Shown here: in pieces, positions 7,838-16,987 of the stretch | Layout of the letters: each line of letters starts with the position of its first letter | Position numbering within the stretch: the first letter of the stretch is position 1 | Origin: JALYOC01 sp036675345 | Lineage (GTDB): Bacteria > Myxococcota > Myxococcia > Myxococcales > Myxococcaceae | Direction: 5' to 3' | Assembly: GCA_036675345.1 (NCBI GenBank) | Contig: JAKFFE010000031.1 | Coordinates: forward strand, 1 to 64,000 | DNA: 64,000 nucleotides | Notes under the pieces: model-generated | The model's input: the letters and a program-made list of their open reading frames with translations, nothing else | Database searches by the model: none | Told to the model about the DNA's origin: nothing | Translations under genes and position numbers: made by a program

Positions 7838-9007
7838 TCAAGGCTTCGTGGGGATCCGACCGGAGACTGCCCGATCCGGGCGCTCGTCCGCCTGGGGGCC
7901 GCGGGCCAGGATCTCCTCCTCCGGGGCCTCCTCCACCGAGGGCATGTCCTCCAGCTTGACCTTCACCGAGAGGGGGCGGCCGCGGCGGCGGACCTGGAGG
8001 GCCACCACCTCCCCGGCGTCGGAGGTGGCCACCTTCCAGCGCAGGGTGTGCGACTTGCGCACCGAGGAGCGATCCACCCCGGTGATCACGTCCCCCACCC
8101 GCAGCCCGGCGCGGGAGGCGGGGCTGTCCTCCATCACCTCGGAGACGAACACCCCCGCGTAGCTGCGCATCCCCACCGTGCCGGCGATGTCCGGGGTCAG
8201 ATCCTGCACCGAGACCCCCATCCAGCCGCGGCGGACCCGGCCCAGGGTCCACAGGTCGGGAAGCACCTGCTTGGCCATGTCGATGGGGATGGCAAAGGCG
8301 ATCCCCTGACCGGAGACGTTCACCGCGTTGGCGATGGCGATCACGTCCCCGTTGAGATCCAGCACCGGCCCACCGGAGTTGCCGGGGTTGATCGAAGCGT
8401 CGGTCTGCAGATAGTCGAAGTAGCCGCTGCGCCCGGAGGGGACCACGTCGGTGCGGCCCTTGTAGCTGACCACCCCCACCGTCACCGAGTGGGCCAGCCC
8501 GAAGGGGTTGCCGATCACCACCACCCAGTCGGCGATCTGGACCTCCTTGGCGCTGCCCAGCTTGAGGATCGGCAGCTTGCGGCCGGCGTCGATCTTCAAC
8601 AGCGCGCAGTCGGTCTGGGCATCGAGGCCAACCACCTCCGCGGTGTACTCCTCGGGGACCCCGCTGGGGGTGAGCAGGGAGATGGTGATCTCGTCCGCGC
8701 CTTCGATCACATGCGAGCTGGTGAGGATGTAGCCGTCGGGGTGGATCAGGAAGCCGGAGCCCAGGCCCTTCTGGGGTTCGGCGTCACCGGTGGCCGCGGC
8801 CGCCTCCACCGAGGGTTCGGTGCGGGTGGTGATCGCCACCACCGCTCCCCGGGAGCGCTGGGCCACCTTGGAGATCTCCGACTCCTGGGTGCGGACCTTG
8901 CGCTGCTTGGCGTCGACCCACATCCGCTTCTCGACCTGCGTGCGACCTGCCTCGCCGGCCGTGCTCACCAACAACAGCGCCACACCCGCCACCCACCGAA
9001 CCGACAT
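7838..9007 (-). CDS. HtrA/DegP-like serine protease with PDZ domain
   Basis: A 389-residue S1C-family trypsin-like protease exported by an N-terminal signal peptide (about 1-20). The catalytic triad is visible: His99 in LTSSHVIEG, Asp133 in TDCALLKI, and Ser211 in NPGNSGGPVLD. One PDZ domain follows at about residues 265-350, marked by SPASRAGLRVGDVITGVD, where DegP has two. It should act in the periplasm in protein quality control or regulated proteolysis. It reads alone, with an upstream gap of about 140 bp from the small gene behind it. Confidence 0.92.
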   Translation of the reverse strand: MSVRWVAGVALLLVSTAGEAGRTQVEKRMWVDAKQRKVRTQESEISKVAQRSRGAVVAITTRTEPSVEAAAATGDAEPQKGLGSGFLIHPDGYILTSSHVIEGADEITISLLTPSGVPEEYTAEVVGLDAQTDCALLKIDAGRKLPILKLGSAKEVQIADWVVVIGNPFGLAHSVTVGVVSYKGRTDVVPSGRSGYFDYLQTDASINPGNSGGPVLDLNGDVIAIANAVNVSGQGIAFAIPIDMAKQVLPDLWTLGRVRRGWMGVSVQDLTPDIAGTVGMRSYAGVFVSEVMEDSPASRAGLRVGDVITGVDRSSVRKSHTLRWKVATSDAGEVVALQVRRRGRPLSVKVKLEDMPSVEEAPEEEILARGPQADERPDRAVSGRIPTKP

Positions 9008-9151
9008 GCCCCGCCTCCGACCCGCCCCAAGACGCCAAGGGACAAGCTAGGGAGTGGGGCCGGGGGGCGGAAGCGGGGCCCGCCGGGCTGGACCCACCCG
9101 GGCGCCGCAGCTTCTTGCGGTGGACAGACCGGGGTGGGGATGACCGACGGA

Positions 9152-9430
9152 CTACTTCGACCCCGATCGTCCGGCGATCAGCTTGTTCACTGCCTCGCGA
9201 TCCTCCGGCTCGAAGTGCTCGGTGGGCGGGGCCTTGCGCCCCACCGTGGTCCGGGCCGAGTCCACCGCGCCGCGGACCTTGCTTTGGACCTGGCTGTCGG
9301 AGGGACCATGCCGCTTCCACACCCGCTGGATCTGCTGCAGCGGGGTCCCGCCCTCGTACTGGGCGGTGGAGACGTAGATCCCCAGCGCCACCGAACACGT
9401 CGTCCAGATCAGGAACTTCAAAAAGCCCAT
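9152..9430 (-). CDS. Hypothetical 92-residue protein with N-terminal membrane segment
   Basis: The ATG at 9428-9430 is preceded by GGAGGTG at a good distance. The protein starts MGFLKFLIWTTCSVALGIYV, a single membrane span or uncleaved signal anchor. The rest is a soluble charged region (residues 30-92) with no recognised domain. Much longer open frames over this gene are shadows. It is divergent from the next gene, with 87 bp between starts. Confidence 0.75.
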   Translation of the reverse strand: MGFLKFLIWTTCSVALGIYVSTAQYEGGTPLQQIQRVWKRHGPSDSQVQSKVRGAVDSARTTVGRKAPPTEHFEPEDREAVNKLIAGRSGSK

Positions 9431-9517
9431 GCCGCACCTCCGACACTGTCCTACACCCGCGCACAAGGTAGGGCAAAAATCCGGCAACCGGTAAGGGCTG
9501 CTGCTATCTAGCTGCCG

Positions 9518-10591
9518 ATGCAGGTGGATGAGGCGATCCGGGTGGCGGAGCAGCGGGCGATGGCGCTGACCCTCGCGCCGGATCAGATCGAGGCAGCCTT
9601 CGAACATCTGCGGGCGGACGCGGCGCGCTTCTTTGGGCGGGTGCCCGAGCCTCCGGTGTATCGCCGCCCCAATGATCCGATCCGGGTTCAGGCGGAGCGG
9701 CTGATCCCCGAGGCGCAGGAGCTGCTGGCCCGCAGCATGGCCTTCCACCGGACCGGGAAGGTGGATCACGTGGCCGCCCCGCTGGAGCTGGCGACCCGGT
9801 GGTACCTGGAGTGCGTGGTGCACACCGCCGCCGGGCGGATCGCCGCCGCCGAGGAGGCGTGGGCGGTGGCCACCCAGGTGGAGCGACAGGCCCTCTCCTC
9901 GCGCCGGCTGTTCACCCGCACCGGGGACCAGGCCCCCAGCGTGTTCGACCGGCGGACCGGAGCCTCGCGGTTCGATCCCCGATCGGACGCCAGCGTGCAG
10001 GTGAAGCTGGCCTGCCCCAACGCTGGCTGCCACCACCTGGACGACTTCGCCTTCTCCCCCCGGCACGCCACCCACCGGTTCAGCTGTCCGAAGTGCCAGC
10101 AGCCGTTCATCGCCTACTTCGGGGAGGTGCGCGCGGTGGAGGTGGAGACCCCGCAGGGAAACACCCGGCACTACCTGCTCAAGCTGGAGGAGCTGGGGGG
10201 AGGCCTGTCCCGGATCGAATTCGAGGACGCGTCGGGCGCGGATCTCTCCATCTCCCGTCAGGATCTGCTGGCCTTCCTGTACGGGGAGGATCGGGAGCTG
10301 CGCGGGGTGCTGAACCTCTCCAGCAGCCGGCTGCTGTGGATCCAGCAGGGCGGGCCGTGCTTCCTGGCCACCGTGGCCTATGGAGAGGGCGCGCCGCAGC
10401 TGCGGGCCTTCCGTGCCTTCCGGGACGGGGTGCTGCGAAGGAGCGCGCTGGGGTCGTGGGCGGTGCGGCGCTACTACGCCCACGGTCCGCGGCTGGCGGG
10501 CTGGGTGCGGGCGGTGCCCGGAGGCCGGCAGGGGTGCCGGTGGGTGCTGGATCGGATACACCGGGCCCTCGAGGTGAAGGCGTGGAGATGA
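9518..10591 (+). CDS. Hypothetical protein with central zinc ribbon
   Basis: A 357-residue soluble protein with no known family that I recognise. Cysteines 166, 171, 190 and 193 (CPNAGC and CPKC, with FSP/HATHRFS between) form a C-x4-C / C-x2-C zinc ribbon. The N-terminal ~130 residues are helical and alanine-rich. The C-terminal ~150 residues look alpha/beta. The stop overlaps the next start as ATGA, so it is translationally coupled to the thioredoxin-like gene, which may hint at redox or metal handling. Confidence 0.75.
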   Translation: MQVDEAIRVAEQRAMALTLAPDQIEAAFEHLRADAARFFGRVPEPPVYRRPNDPIRVQAERLIPEAQELLARSMAFHRTGKVDHVAAPLELATRWYLECVVHTAAGRIAAAEEAWAVATQVERQALSSRRLFTRTGDQAPSVFDRRTGASRFDPRSDASVQVKLACPNAGCHHLDDFAFSPRHATHRFSCPKCQQPFIAYFGEVRAVEVETPQGNTRHYLLKLEELGGGLSRIEFEDASGADLSISRQDLLAFLYGEDRELRGVLNLSSSRLLWIQQGGPCFLATVAYGEGAPQLRAFRAFRDGVLRRSALGSWAVRRYYAHGPRLAGWVRAVPGGRQGCRWVLDRIHRALEVKAWR

Positions 10592-11169
10592 CCAACGGGG
10601 ACCCCGCTCCCCGCAAGAGCAGTGGGCTGCTGTGGCGGATCTGGATCGTGGTGCTGGTGGCCGCGGGCGTGGGCGCGATCATCCTCCAGGGTTACCAGGA
10701 GTTCGGCCGGCTCAAGCCGGTGTCCGACGGCGCGCTGGCCCCCGACTTCCAGGTGGAGAAGTACGGCGGCGGGGAGATCCGCCTCTCGGACCTGAAGGGG
10801 AAGATCGTGCTGATCGACTTCTGGGCCACCTGGTGCCCGCCCTGTGTGGACGAGATGCCGTACCTGATGCGGATCACCGGCGAGTTCGCCGAGCGCGGGG
10901 TGGTGCTGCTGGCCGCCGATCAGATCCAGGCCGACTCCAAGGCGGCGGTGGGGGTGTTCCTGACCCGCCGGGGGATCGTCCCGCCCCCCAACGCGCACGT
11001 GGTCTTCGCCCCGGACGCGGTGCTCAACCGGTACCAGATCCGGGCCCTGCCCACCCTGTACTTCATCGACCGGGAGGGGAAGATCGTGGACGTGGTCCAG
11101 GGGCAGATCTCCGAGCGCAGCCTCCGCTCGCGGCTGGAGGAGCTGGTGGAGGCCTCGCCGCCGACCTAG
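10588..11169 (+). CDS. TlpA-like membrane-anchored thioredoxin
   Basis: A 193-residue TlpA/ResA-family disulfide reductase. One N-terminal membrane anchor (about residues 16-34) puts the thioredoxin domain (about 50-190) in the periplasm. The active site is WCPPC with Cys83 and Cys86, in DFWATWCPPCVDEMP. A cis-proline segment is seen in IRALPTLYFIDREGKIV. Such proteins reduce apocytochrome c or other periplasmic cysteines. Translation is coupled to the upstream zinc-ribbon gene by a 4-base overlap. It is convergent with the SUFU gene, 10 bp apart. Confidence 0.9.
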   Translation: MTNGDPAPRKSSGLLWRIWIVVLVAAGVGAIILQGYQEFGRLKPVSDGALAPDFQVEKYGGGEIRLSDLKGKIVLIDFWATWCPPCVDEMPYLMRITGEFAERGVVLLAADQIQADSKAAVGVFLTRRGIVPPPNAHVVFAPDAVLNRYQIRALPTLYFIDREGKIVDVVQGQISERSLRSRLEELVEASPPT

Positions 11170-11179
11170 CCAGGTCCGC

Positions 11180-12280
11180 TCAGTTGCTGATTCCGGTGTC
11201 GGCGCGATCGCGGTGGGCCCACAGCTCGCCCAGCGGGGCCAGCCGGTGGAACAGCGCGGCGGAACCCTCCTGCACCGCCAGGGTCCGCTCGGCGGCGGTG
11301 ATCGGCAGCAGCCACAGCAGGTGGACCGGTTCGCCTTCGAAGGGCGGATAGACGATCCGGGGCGCGCCCTCCGGGTTCTCGGCGCAGATCACCGCCGGGA
11401 AGCGGACCCCGGAGTGGCCCACCGGGAGCAGGTCGCAGCCCAGGGTGTGGCCGGGGCCCAGCCAGCTGGCGCGGATCCACGGCAGCTGGCACTGCGCGCT
11501 CAGGTACTGGGACAGCGCGGTGAGGGACTCCTCGGAGTGTTCGCCCTGCAGCGCCAGCGCCAGCTCGATCCGGCGGGGCTGCCGGGGGGGCGCCAGCGGC
11601 CGGGCCACCCCGGGCTGGGGGAGGAGGGAGACCCCGCCGGTGAGCAGCACCGTGTTGCCCTGGTAGCGGCGCAGGGCCAGAAAGCGCGGCGGCCACTCGC
11701 CCCCGTCGATGGCGAAGTAGCGGCCCTCCGAGCCCAGGGTGCCGTCGATGGCGGCCAGCAGCTGCTGCTGCAGCCGGGGCCAGGCGTCGTCCGCCTCCCA
11801 CAGCTTCCAGAAGGCCTCCTCCTTCTCCACCCGGGAGGCCACCACCAGCCCCTGGGGGCTGTTCAGCGGCCAGGCCAGCTTGGTCTGCTGGAGTGCGTCG
11901 CGGGCGAAGCCGGGGAAGGCGTCGTGCTCGCCGGTGCCCGGGGGGAGGATCGCCAGCAGGCCGTCCTTGCCGGCCAGGGCGGCGCCGGTGCCCTCGGCGA
12001 ACCAGATCAGCTTCAGCGGCTCCAGGTCGGTCAGCCGGAGCCCTTCGGGGCGGGCGGTGGAGGCGGCGGGCATCATCGGCGCCTCGCCGCGCTTCATCCG
12101 CTCCACGTCCACCCCGTCCGGCGCGGGGGCCAGGTTGGCGACCCACAGGGCGCGGGTGCCAAAGCCGGAGTTGGGCGCCCCGTGCAGGTACAGGTAGACG
12201 GTGGTGCCGTCGGTCTCCACCACGCCGATCACTGGCGCGCAGGGCGAGGTCTCCTCCAGCAGGGTGATGGGTTCGGGCAT
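11180..12280 (-). CDS. Suppressor-of-fused (SUFU) domain protein
   Basis: A 366-residue cytoplasmic protein. The C-terminal ~180 residues match the SUFU domain: PRRIELALAL, WLGPGHTL, then IVYPPFEGEPVHLLWLLPIT with the typical late segment of an acidic residue-rich helix and ELWAHRDRADTG. The N-terminal half is not assigned. In bacteria SUFU proteins often act as immunity proteins against polymorphic toxins or occur as orphans; no toxin is seen next door. The ATG at 12280 is chosen over an upstream start at 12331 because conserved sequence begins there. It lies 82 bp downstream of the TonB receptor gene on the same strand. Confidence 0.8.
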   Translation of the reverse strand: MPEPITLLEETSPCAPVIGVVETDGTTVYLYLHGAPNSGFGTRALWVANLAPAPDGVDVERMKRGEAPMMPAASTARPEGLRLTDLEPLKLIWFAEGTGAALAGKDGLLAILPPGTGEHDAFPGFARDALQQTKLAWPLNSPQGLVVASRVEKEEAFWKLWEADDAWPRLQQQLLAAIDGTLGSEGRYFAIDGGEWPPRFLALRRYQGNTVLLTGGVSLLPQPGVARPLAPPRQPRRIELALALQGEHSEESLTALSQYLSAQCQLPWIRASWLGPGHTLGCDLLPVGHSGVRFPAVICAENPEGAPRIVYPPFEGEPVHLLWLLPITAAERTLAVQEGSAALFHRLAPLGELWAHRDRADTGISN

Positions 12281-12362
12281 CGGTGGAACCCTTCTACAGC
12301 GGGGGACCTGGAAGGGTAACCAGCGGATCACGCGGGTGCTCCGGGAAGGTTGATTCCTCCCC

Positions 12363-14543
12363 TCAACGCGGGCGCAGCCGCAGGCCGAGCCGGACCGTCC
12401 GGGGAGCGCCCACGGTGTCCACGCCCGCCCGGCCCACCAGATAACGACGGTCCAGCAGGTTCTCCACCGCGGCGAACAGCTCCAGCCCGCGGCCCAGCCT
12501 CCGCTGCAGTCCCAGGTCCACCACCGTGAAGCCGGCCAGCGCGCGCTGATTGAGATCGTCCTCGAATTGCGCGCCCAGGTGGCGCAGCTGGAGGGTGGCG
12601 GAGAACCAGCGGGGATGTTCGAAGGCCACCGAGCCGGTGAAGCGGTGCTCCGGATCCTGGGGCAGCCGCTTGCCGAGCAGGTCCGGGCGCCCGGGGGAGT
12701 CGGTCACGGTGGCGTCCACCCAGGTGTGGGCCAGGGTGAAGGTCAGCGACCGCCAGGGCCGATAGTCGGCCCAGGCCTCCAGGCCCCGGATGGTGGCGGC
12801 GCCCAGGTTCTGCCGCTGCCGCTCCGAACCATCCGCCAGCGGCGAGGGCAGGGTGACGTTGGTGACCGGATCCGAGAGCGCGTTCCAAAAGCCGGTCAGC
12901 CGCAGGGTGAGCTTCCCCAGGGGCACCACCTCCACCCCGGCCTCTCCGCCCCACAGCCGCTCCGGCGCCAGGGCCGGGTTGGCGGCGGTGAGCACGGTGC
13001 CGACCTGGAAGGGACGGTACAGCTCGTTGAGGGTGGGGGCGCGGAACGCCGAGCCCACCGAGGCGCGCAGGGCCAGCGGCTGCACCGGGCGGTAGAGGAT
13101 CCCCAGCCGCGGGCTGAGCTGTCCCTGGGAGCGGGTGGAGAAGGCTTCCTCGGTGGAGGGCTGCAGGTGGCGCCGCTGGACACGCCGGCCATCGAAGTTG
13201 CTCCAGCCATCCGCGCGCAGCGAGGCGATCAGGGAGAGGGTGCGGTGGAGCGAGAGCTCATCCTGGAGGTGCAGGCCGGCCAGCAGCTGCGAGCCGCCGG
13301 AGTCGCGGCCGATCAGCGCCGAGGGTTCCAGGGAAGGGGGGAACACCGTCTCCAAGGAGATCCCCTGGACCCAGCGCAGCTCGGCGCCGGCGGAGAGCCG
13401 GTGTCCGGCCAGCGGGGGCGCGGCGTACTGCACCGTGGTGCCCAGCTCCCGCGCCGGGACCGCCTGCCGCGCCGCCAGCGTCTCCTGCGAACGGCCGTCG
13501 GTGATCCGGGCCCGCTCCTGATCGAAGCGCGACCAGCGGCCATAGACCGCCGAGACCAGCTGGCCCCGTTGAGCCAAGGACGCGTCCGCGGTGAGCGAGA
13601 AGTCGAACACCCCGACCTGTGCGGTGGTGAAGCGGGTGCCGCCGTTCTGCGCCTGTTCGAAGAACCCGGCCCGGGCCCGAAGCGACAGCCAGGGCCGGGG
13701 CGTCAGCTCCAGGTGGCCGGCCACCACCGCGTGGGCGCTGGGCGCCGCCAGATCCACCGGCCCGGCCTGGGCCAGGGAGACCACCGGGAAGCCGTCGCTG
13801 CGCAGGGCCTCCGCATCCAGGGAGAGCGCGCCCTGGTCCCAGCGGTGGGTGGCGCGGACCGCGGCCCCGGTGGTCCAGTGCGAACCGGCCAGCAGCTCCG
13901 CCTCCACTCCGGTGGCGGTGGGGCGGCGCGAGACCAGCTGGATCACCCCGCCCAGCGCGGCGCTGCCGTACAAGGACGAGCCGGGACCGGGCGCGACCTC
14001 CACCCGCTCCAGCTCCAGCTGGGGGATGGCGCGCCAGTACATCCAGCCCCCGAAGGCGTCGCTCACCGGGAGGCCATCCAGCAGCACCAGCGCCCGGGAG
14101 ACGCCCGAGGGTCCCACCCCGCGCAGGTTCACGCCTTGCGAGGAGGGATCGGCCACCAGGGAGGAGCTGCGCCGGAAGGTGGCCAGGCTGGGCACCGCGC
14201 GCGCCACCGCGTCCAGGGTGAGGCCGGGGTGCCGCTCCAGCTCGGCGCGGGGGAGCACGATCACCGTGGAGGGCACGTCCCGCAGCGGGCGGGGAAGCCG
14301 GGTGGCGGTGATCACCGTGGTGGCGGAGGGGAGCTCCTCCTCCGGGGAAGGTTCAGCTCCTTCCGGATCCCGCGGCTGCTCGGGGACTGCGGCATCGCCG
14401 GAAGCCCTGACCGTCCCCGCGGAGCCGGGTGGCTGCGCGCCAGACCCGGGGCCAGAGAAGGAGCCGGAGCCTCCGTCCGGCTGGGCCAGGGCCGGGCCGG
14501 TCCCGAAGACGATTCCCAGCAGGATGAGCGCGGCGCTTCTCAT
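12363..14543 (-). CDS. TonB-dependent outer-membrane receptor
   Basis: A 726-residue receptor with signal peptide (1-20), a proline/glycine-rich linker to ~70, a TonB-box-like TVITATRLPR, a plug domain at about 80-200 (LRGVGPSGVSRALVLLDG, then VEVAPGPGSSLYGSAALGGVIQ), and a 22-strand barrel ending in ENLLDRRYLVG and a final LRLRPR. It imports a ligand such as a siderophore, cobalamin or glycan, powered by TonB-ExbBD. The substrate cannot be told: there is no adjacent transporter and no cobalamin riboswitch in the 76-bp upstream gap. Confidence 0.92.
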   Translation of the reverse strand: MRSAALILLGIVFGTGPALAQPDGGSGSFSGPGSGAQPPGSAGTVRASGDAAVPEQPRDPEGAEPSPEEELPSATTVITATRLPRPLRDVPSTVIVLPRAELERHPGLTLDAVARAVPSLATFRRSSSLVADPSSQGVNLRGVGPSGVSRALVLLDGLPVSDAFGGWMYWRAIPQLELERVEVAPGPGSSLYGSAALGGVIQLVSRRPTATGVEAELLAGSHWTTGAAVRATHRWDQGALSLDAEALRSDGFPVVSLAQAGPVDLAAPSAHAVVAGHLELTPRPWLSLRARAGFFEQAQNGGTRFTTAQVGVFDFSLTADASLAQRGQLVSAVYGRWSRFDQERARITDGRSQETLAARQAVPARELGTTVQYAAPPLAGHRLSAGAELRWVQGISLETVFPPSLEPSALIGRDSGGSQLLAGLHLQDELSLHRTLSLIASLRADGWSNFDGRRVQRRHLQPSTEEAFSTRSQGQLSPRLGILYRPVQPLALRASVGSAFRAPTLNELYRPFQVGTVLTAANPALAPERLWGGEAGVEVVPLGKLTLRLTGFWNALSDPVTNVTLPSPLADGSERQRQNLGAATIRGLEAWADYRPWRSLTFTLAHTWVDATVTDSPGRPDLLGKRLPQDPEHRFTGSVAFEHPRWFSATLQLRHLGAQFEDDLNQRALAGFTVVDLGLQRRLGRGLELFAAVENLLDRRYLVGRAGVDTVGAPRTVRLGLRLRPR

Positions 14544-14619
14544 GGGCGGAGGGCCGAGCGTGGAGAACCGCTCCCCGGCTGGCGAGCGGTGCGGGTCCGG
14601 GGAGTTGGCTGTGCGACGA

Positions 14620-16329
14620 CTACGGGGTGCCAGCGTCCGGGGACGGGGGAGCCCCGGCGTCGGGGGCAGGCTCGGGGGTGCCCGGGGCGGGGGTGGAGAT
14701 CTCGTCGATCTGCTCCACCGACGGTCCGGACTCGGTGCCCTCCAGCAGGTTGAACTCCACCCGCCGGTTCTTGGCGCGGCCGATGGGGGTGGCGTTGGTG
14801 CCCACCGGACGATCGAAGCCGAAGCCGCGCGAGCGCAGCCGGTTGCGATCGATGCCCTTGTTCACCAGGTAGTTCACCACCGACTTGGCGCGGCGACCGG
14901 AGAGGTCCACGTTGTAGGCGCGCGAGCCGCGGTTGTCGGTGTGGCCCTCGACCTGCACCGGGCCCACGTCCGGGTTGTCCTTGAGGACCTTGAACACCTC
15001 GTCCAGCATCCCGTAGGAGCGCGGCTGGATCTTGTCGGAGGCGGTCTCGAAGAGGATGTTGCCGCGGACGCGGATCCGGTCCGACTCCAGCACCACCTGG
15101 GGATCCTCGTACGGGCAGCCCTCCTTCTCCGCCGGTCCGGGCAGATCCGGGCACTTGTCCACGTTGTCCGGGATCTCATCGCCGTCGCGATCCGGGCAGC
15201 CATCCAGCTCGGCCGGGCCGGGTTCGGTGGGGCACTGGTCGTTGAGGTCCGGGACCCCGTCGCCGTCGTTGTCCGGATCCGGGCAGCCGTCCTCGTCCTG
15301 GAAGCCGTCCAGATCCTCGGGCTCGGTGGGGCAGAGATCGCCGTCGTCGTAGACGGTGTCGTTGTCCAGGTCCACCTCGGTGGCCTTGTTCACCCCGTAG
15401 GTGACCCCGAAGAAGAGGCGGAAGGTCTCCCGACCGTAGCCGCTCTCGATCCCCATCCCCTTGCCAATCCCCAGCTCCACCCCGAAGCGCTTCCAGACCT
15501 TGGCCCGGGCGCCGACCTGCAGCGCGAAGGGCGTCTTCAGCGAGTCGGCCTGGGCGAAGGTGAACGGGGCCTCGAAGGGGGTGGACAGGTGCAGCTCGCC
15601 CAGCACGTCGATCTCCCTGGCCCAGGGGAAGGACCAGGGCAGCCGGAACACCGCGCCGGCGCCGAAGGTGACCTCATTGCCCACGTAGAGGTTGAGGAAC
15701 TGGCCGTGCTGGCGCAGCCGGACGCCGGCGTTGCCCATCAGCCGCAGGTTTCCCAGCGATCGCTCCACCGCCAGCCGGGGCGCGAACACCAGGCCCAGGT
15801 CTCCGGTGAAGCTGAGCTCGTCGCCGGTGGGGACGCGCAGCTCGGCGATCGCGGTCAGCGAGACCGGGAACTGGTCCTCGGTCAGCAGGCCCACCCGGAT
15901 CACCCCGCGGATGTCTCCGGGGGCAAAGGCGGCCACGCCGTCCTGGGGAAAGCCCTGCGCCGAGAGCAGCCCGAAGTTGTCCGACTGGAAGAGGGTGAGC
16001 GGCAGGTCCAGGCCCAGCTCCACCCGCTGGTGGAGCTGATAGGCCAACAGCAGGTGGGCGTCGAAGCGGGCGGGGATCAGATCCCCCAGCTTCTCGTCGC
16101 CCAGCCGCAGGGCCATGATCCCCACGTTGAGATCGAAGAGCAGCGCCGCCTGGAGACTGCCGGCCGGCAGCAGCCGCGCCCCGTCCAGGGAGAGGCCGCT
16201 GTTCATGCCGGTCACATGCTTGATCGGGACCGAGTCGAAGCCGCGCTCGAACGGCGCGTGATCGGCGAAGCCGGTTCGCGCGAACAGCGCGAGGGTGACA
16301 GCGAGCAGAGGTCGAATGGCAAAACGCAA
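14620..16329 (-). CDS. OmpA-family protein with thrombospondin type 3 repeats
   Basis: A 569-residue outer-membrane protein. A signal peptide (1-22) is followed by a probable beta-barrel to about residue 310, then four or five Asp-rich TSP3 calcium-binding repeats (pattern DxDxDGxxD, each with a CP pair) to about 400. The C-terminal OmpA domain has the peptidoglycan-binding motif EGHTDNRGSRAYNVDLSGRRA. A final Pro/Ala-rich tail of ~40 residues is low-complexity. This architecture is common in myxobacteria and anchors the outer membrane to the cell wall. It is the gene after the FHA gene, with 119 bp between. Confidence 0.92.
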   Translation of the reverse strand: MRFAIRPLLAVTLALFARTGFADHAPFERGFDSVPIKHVTGMNSGLSLDGARLLPAGSLQAALLFDLNVGIMALRLGDEKLGDLIPARFDAHLLLAYQLHQRVELGLDLPLTLFQSDNFGLLSAQGFPQDGVAAFAPGDIRGVIRVGLLTEDQFPVSLTAIAELRVPTGDELSFTGDLGLVFAPRLAVERSLGNLRLMGNAGVRLRQHGQFLNLYVGNEVTFGAGAVFRLPWSFPWAREIDVLGELHLSTPFEAPFTFAQADSLKTPFALQVGARAKVWKRFGVELGIGKGMGIESGYGRETFRLFFGVTYGVNKATEVDLDNDTVYDDGDLCPTEPEDLDGFQDEDGCPDPDNDGDGVPDLNDQCPTEPGPAELDGCPDRDGDEIPDNVDKCPDLPGPAEKEGCPYEDPQVVLESDRIRVRGNILFETASDKIQPRSYGMLDEVFKVLKDNPDVGPVQVEGHTDNRGSRAYNVDLSGRRAKSVVNYLVNKGIDRNRLRSRGFGFDRPVGTNATPIGRAKNRRVEFNLLEGTESGPSVEQIDEISTPAPGTPEPAPDAGAPPSPDAGTP

Positions 16330-16448
16330 CGTGGGTCCCCACCTGTGCAGGGTCCCGCGCCGGCCCTGCGCACCCGCTGCTTATAGTGCCCGCTCCGGAG
16401 GTCCGGAAGAAATCGCCAGCCCTGGGGTAAAACACCCATCGGCCACTT

Positions 16449-16976
16449 TCAGCCGCCGCGCCCCAGACGGACGGTCTCGTCCAGCCGCGAGGCAAAGGTC
16501 TCCGAGGTGTAGAAGGTCAGCGACACATCACCCAGCTGGAGGGTGTGGCGGGGCAAGAGCGGCTGCGCCAGCGGGCCCAGCGGTTGGGTTCCCAGCCGGG
16601 CGCTGGCGCCGGGCATCAGCCGGACGCTCCAGGCGTCGGGCAGCGCGATCGGCTCCAGCAGCAGATGTTCGCGGGAGACGGTGGCGTCGTTGAGGACCAC
16701 GTCACACTCCGGCGAGCGGCCCACCTTGAGGGCCCGGGGCCCGGCCAGCTCGAAGCACAGGGCGTCCCCCTGACCGGGGCGGGCATTGAGGCCGACCTTG
16801 CCGCCCATCAGGGTGGGGGAGCCGGCGCCGGAGGAGGGCTGCCACACCCCCGGCTCCCACATCAGCCAGCTGTAGGGGAACTTGATTCCCCACTCTGCGC
16901 CCAGCTGGATCTTGCGGACCGCCAGCAGCGACAGCATGTACGCGCGAGCGGCTGGCCTGGGTACCCTGGGAGTCAC
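16449..16976 (-). CDS. FHA-domain protein
   Basis: A 175-residue protein whose C-terminal half is a forkhead-associated phosphothreonine-binding domain: LKVGRSPECDVVLND then VSREHLLLE, with the conserved Arg, Ser and His. The N-terminal ~75 residues are unassigned. The start shown is a GTG with a weak AGGATA site; an ATG 13 codons inside (16937) is possible. It is the last gene of an M16-M16-lipoprotein-FHA operon, 11 bp after the lipoprotein stop, and may couple this unit to Ser/Thr kinase signalling. Confidence 0.8.
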   Translation of the reverse strand: MTPRVPRPAARAYMLSLLAVRKIQLGAEWGIKFPYSWLMWEPGVWQPSSGAGSPTLMGGKVGLNARPGQGDALCFELAGPRALKVGRSPECDVVLNDATVSREHLLLEPIALPDAWSVRLMPGASARLGTQPLGPLAQPLLPRHTLQLGDVSLTFYTSETFASRLDETVRLGRGG

Positions 16977-16987
16977 AGGGCGGTATC

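Noticed and set aside
13591..16386. Very long plus-strand frame (931 codons) over the TonB and OmpA genes
   Set aside because: It is antisense to two well-recognised genes, rich in Gly/Arg/Ala as expected for a high-G+C shadow frame, and has no ribosome site or motif.
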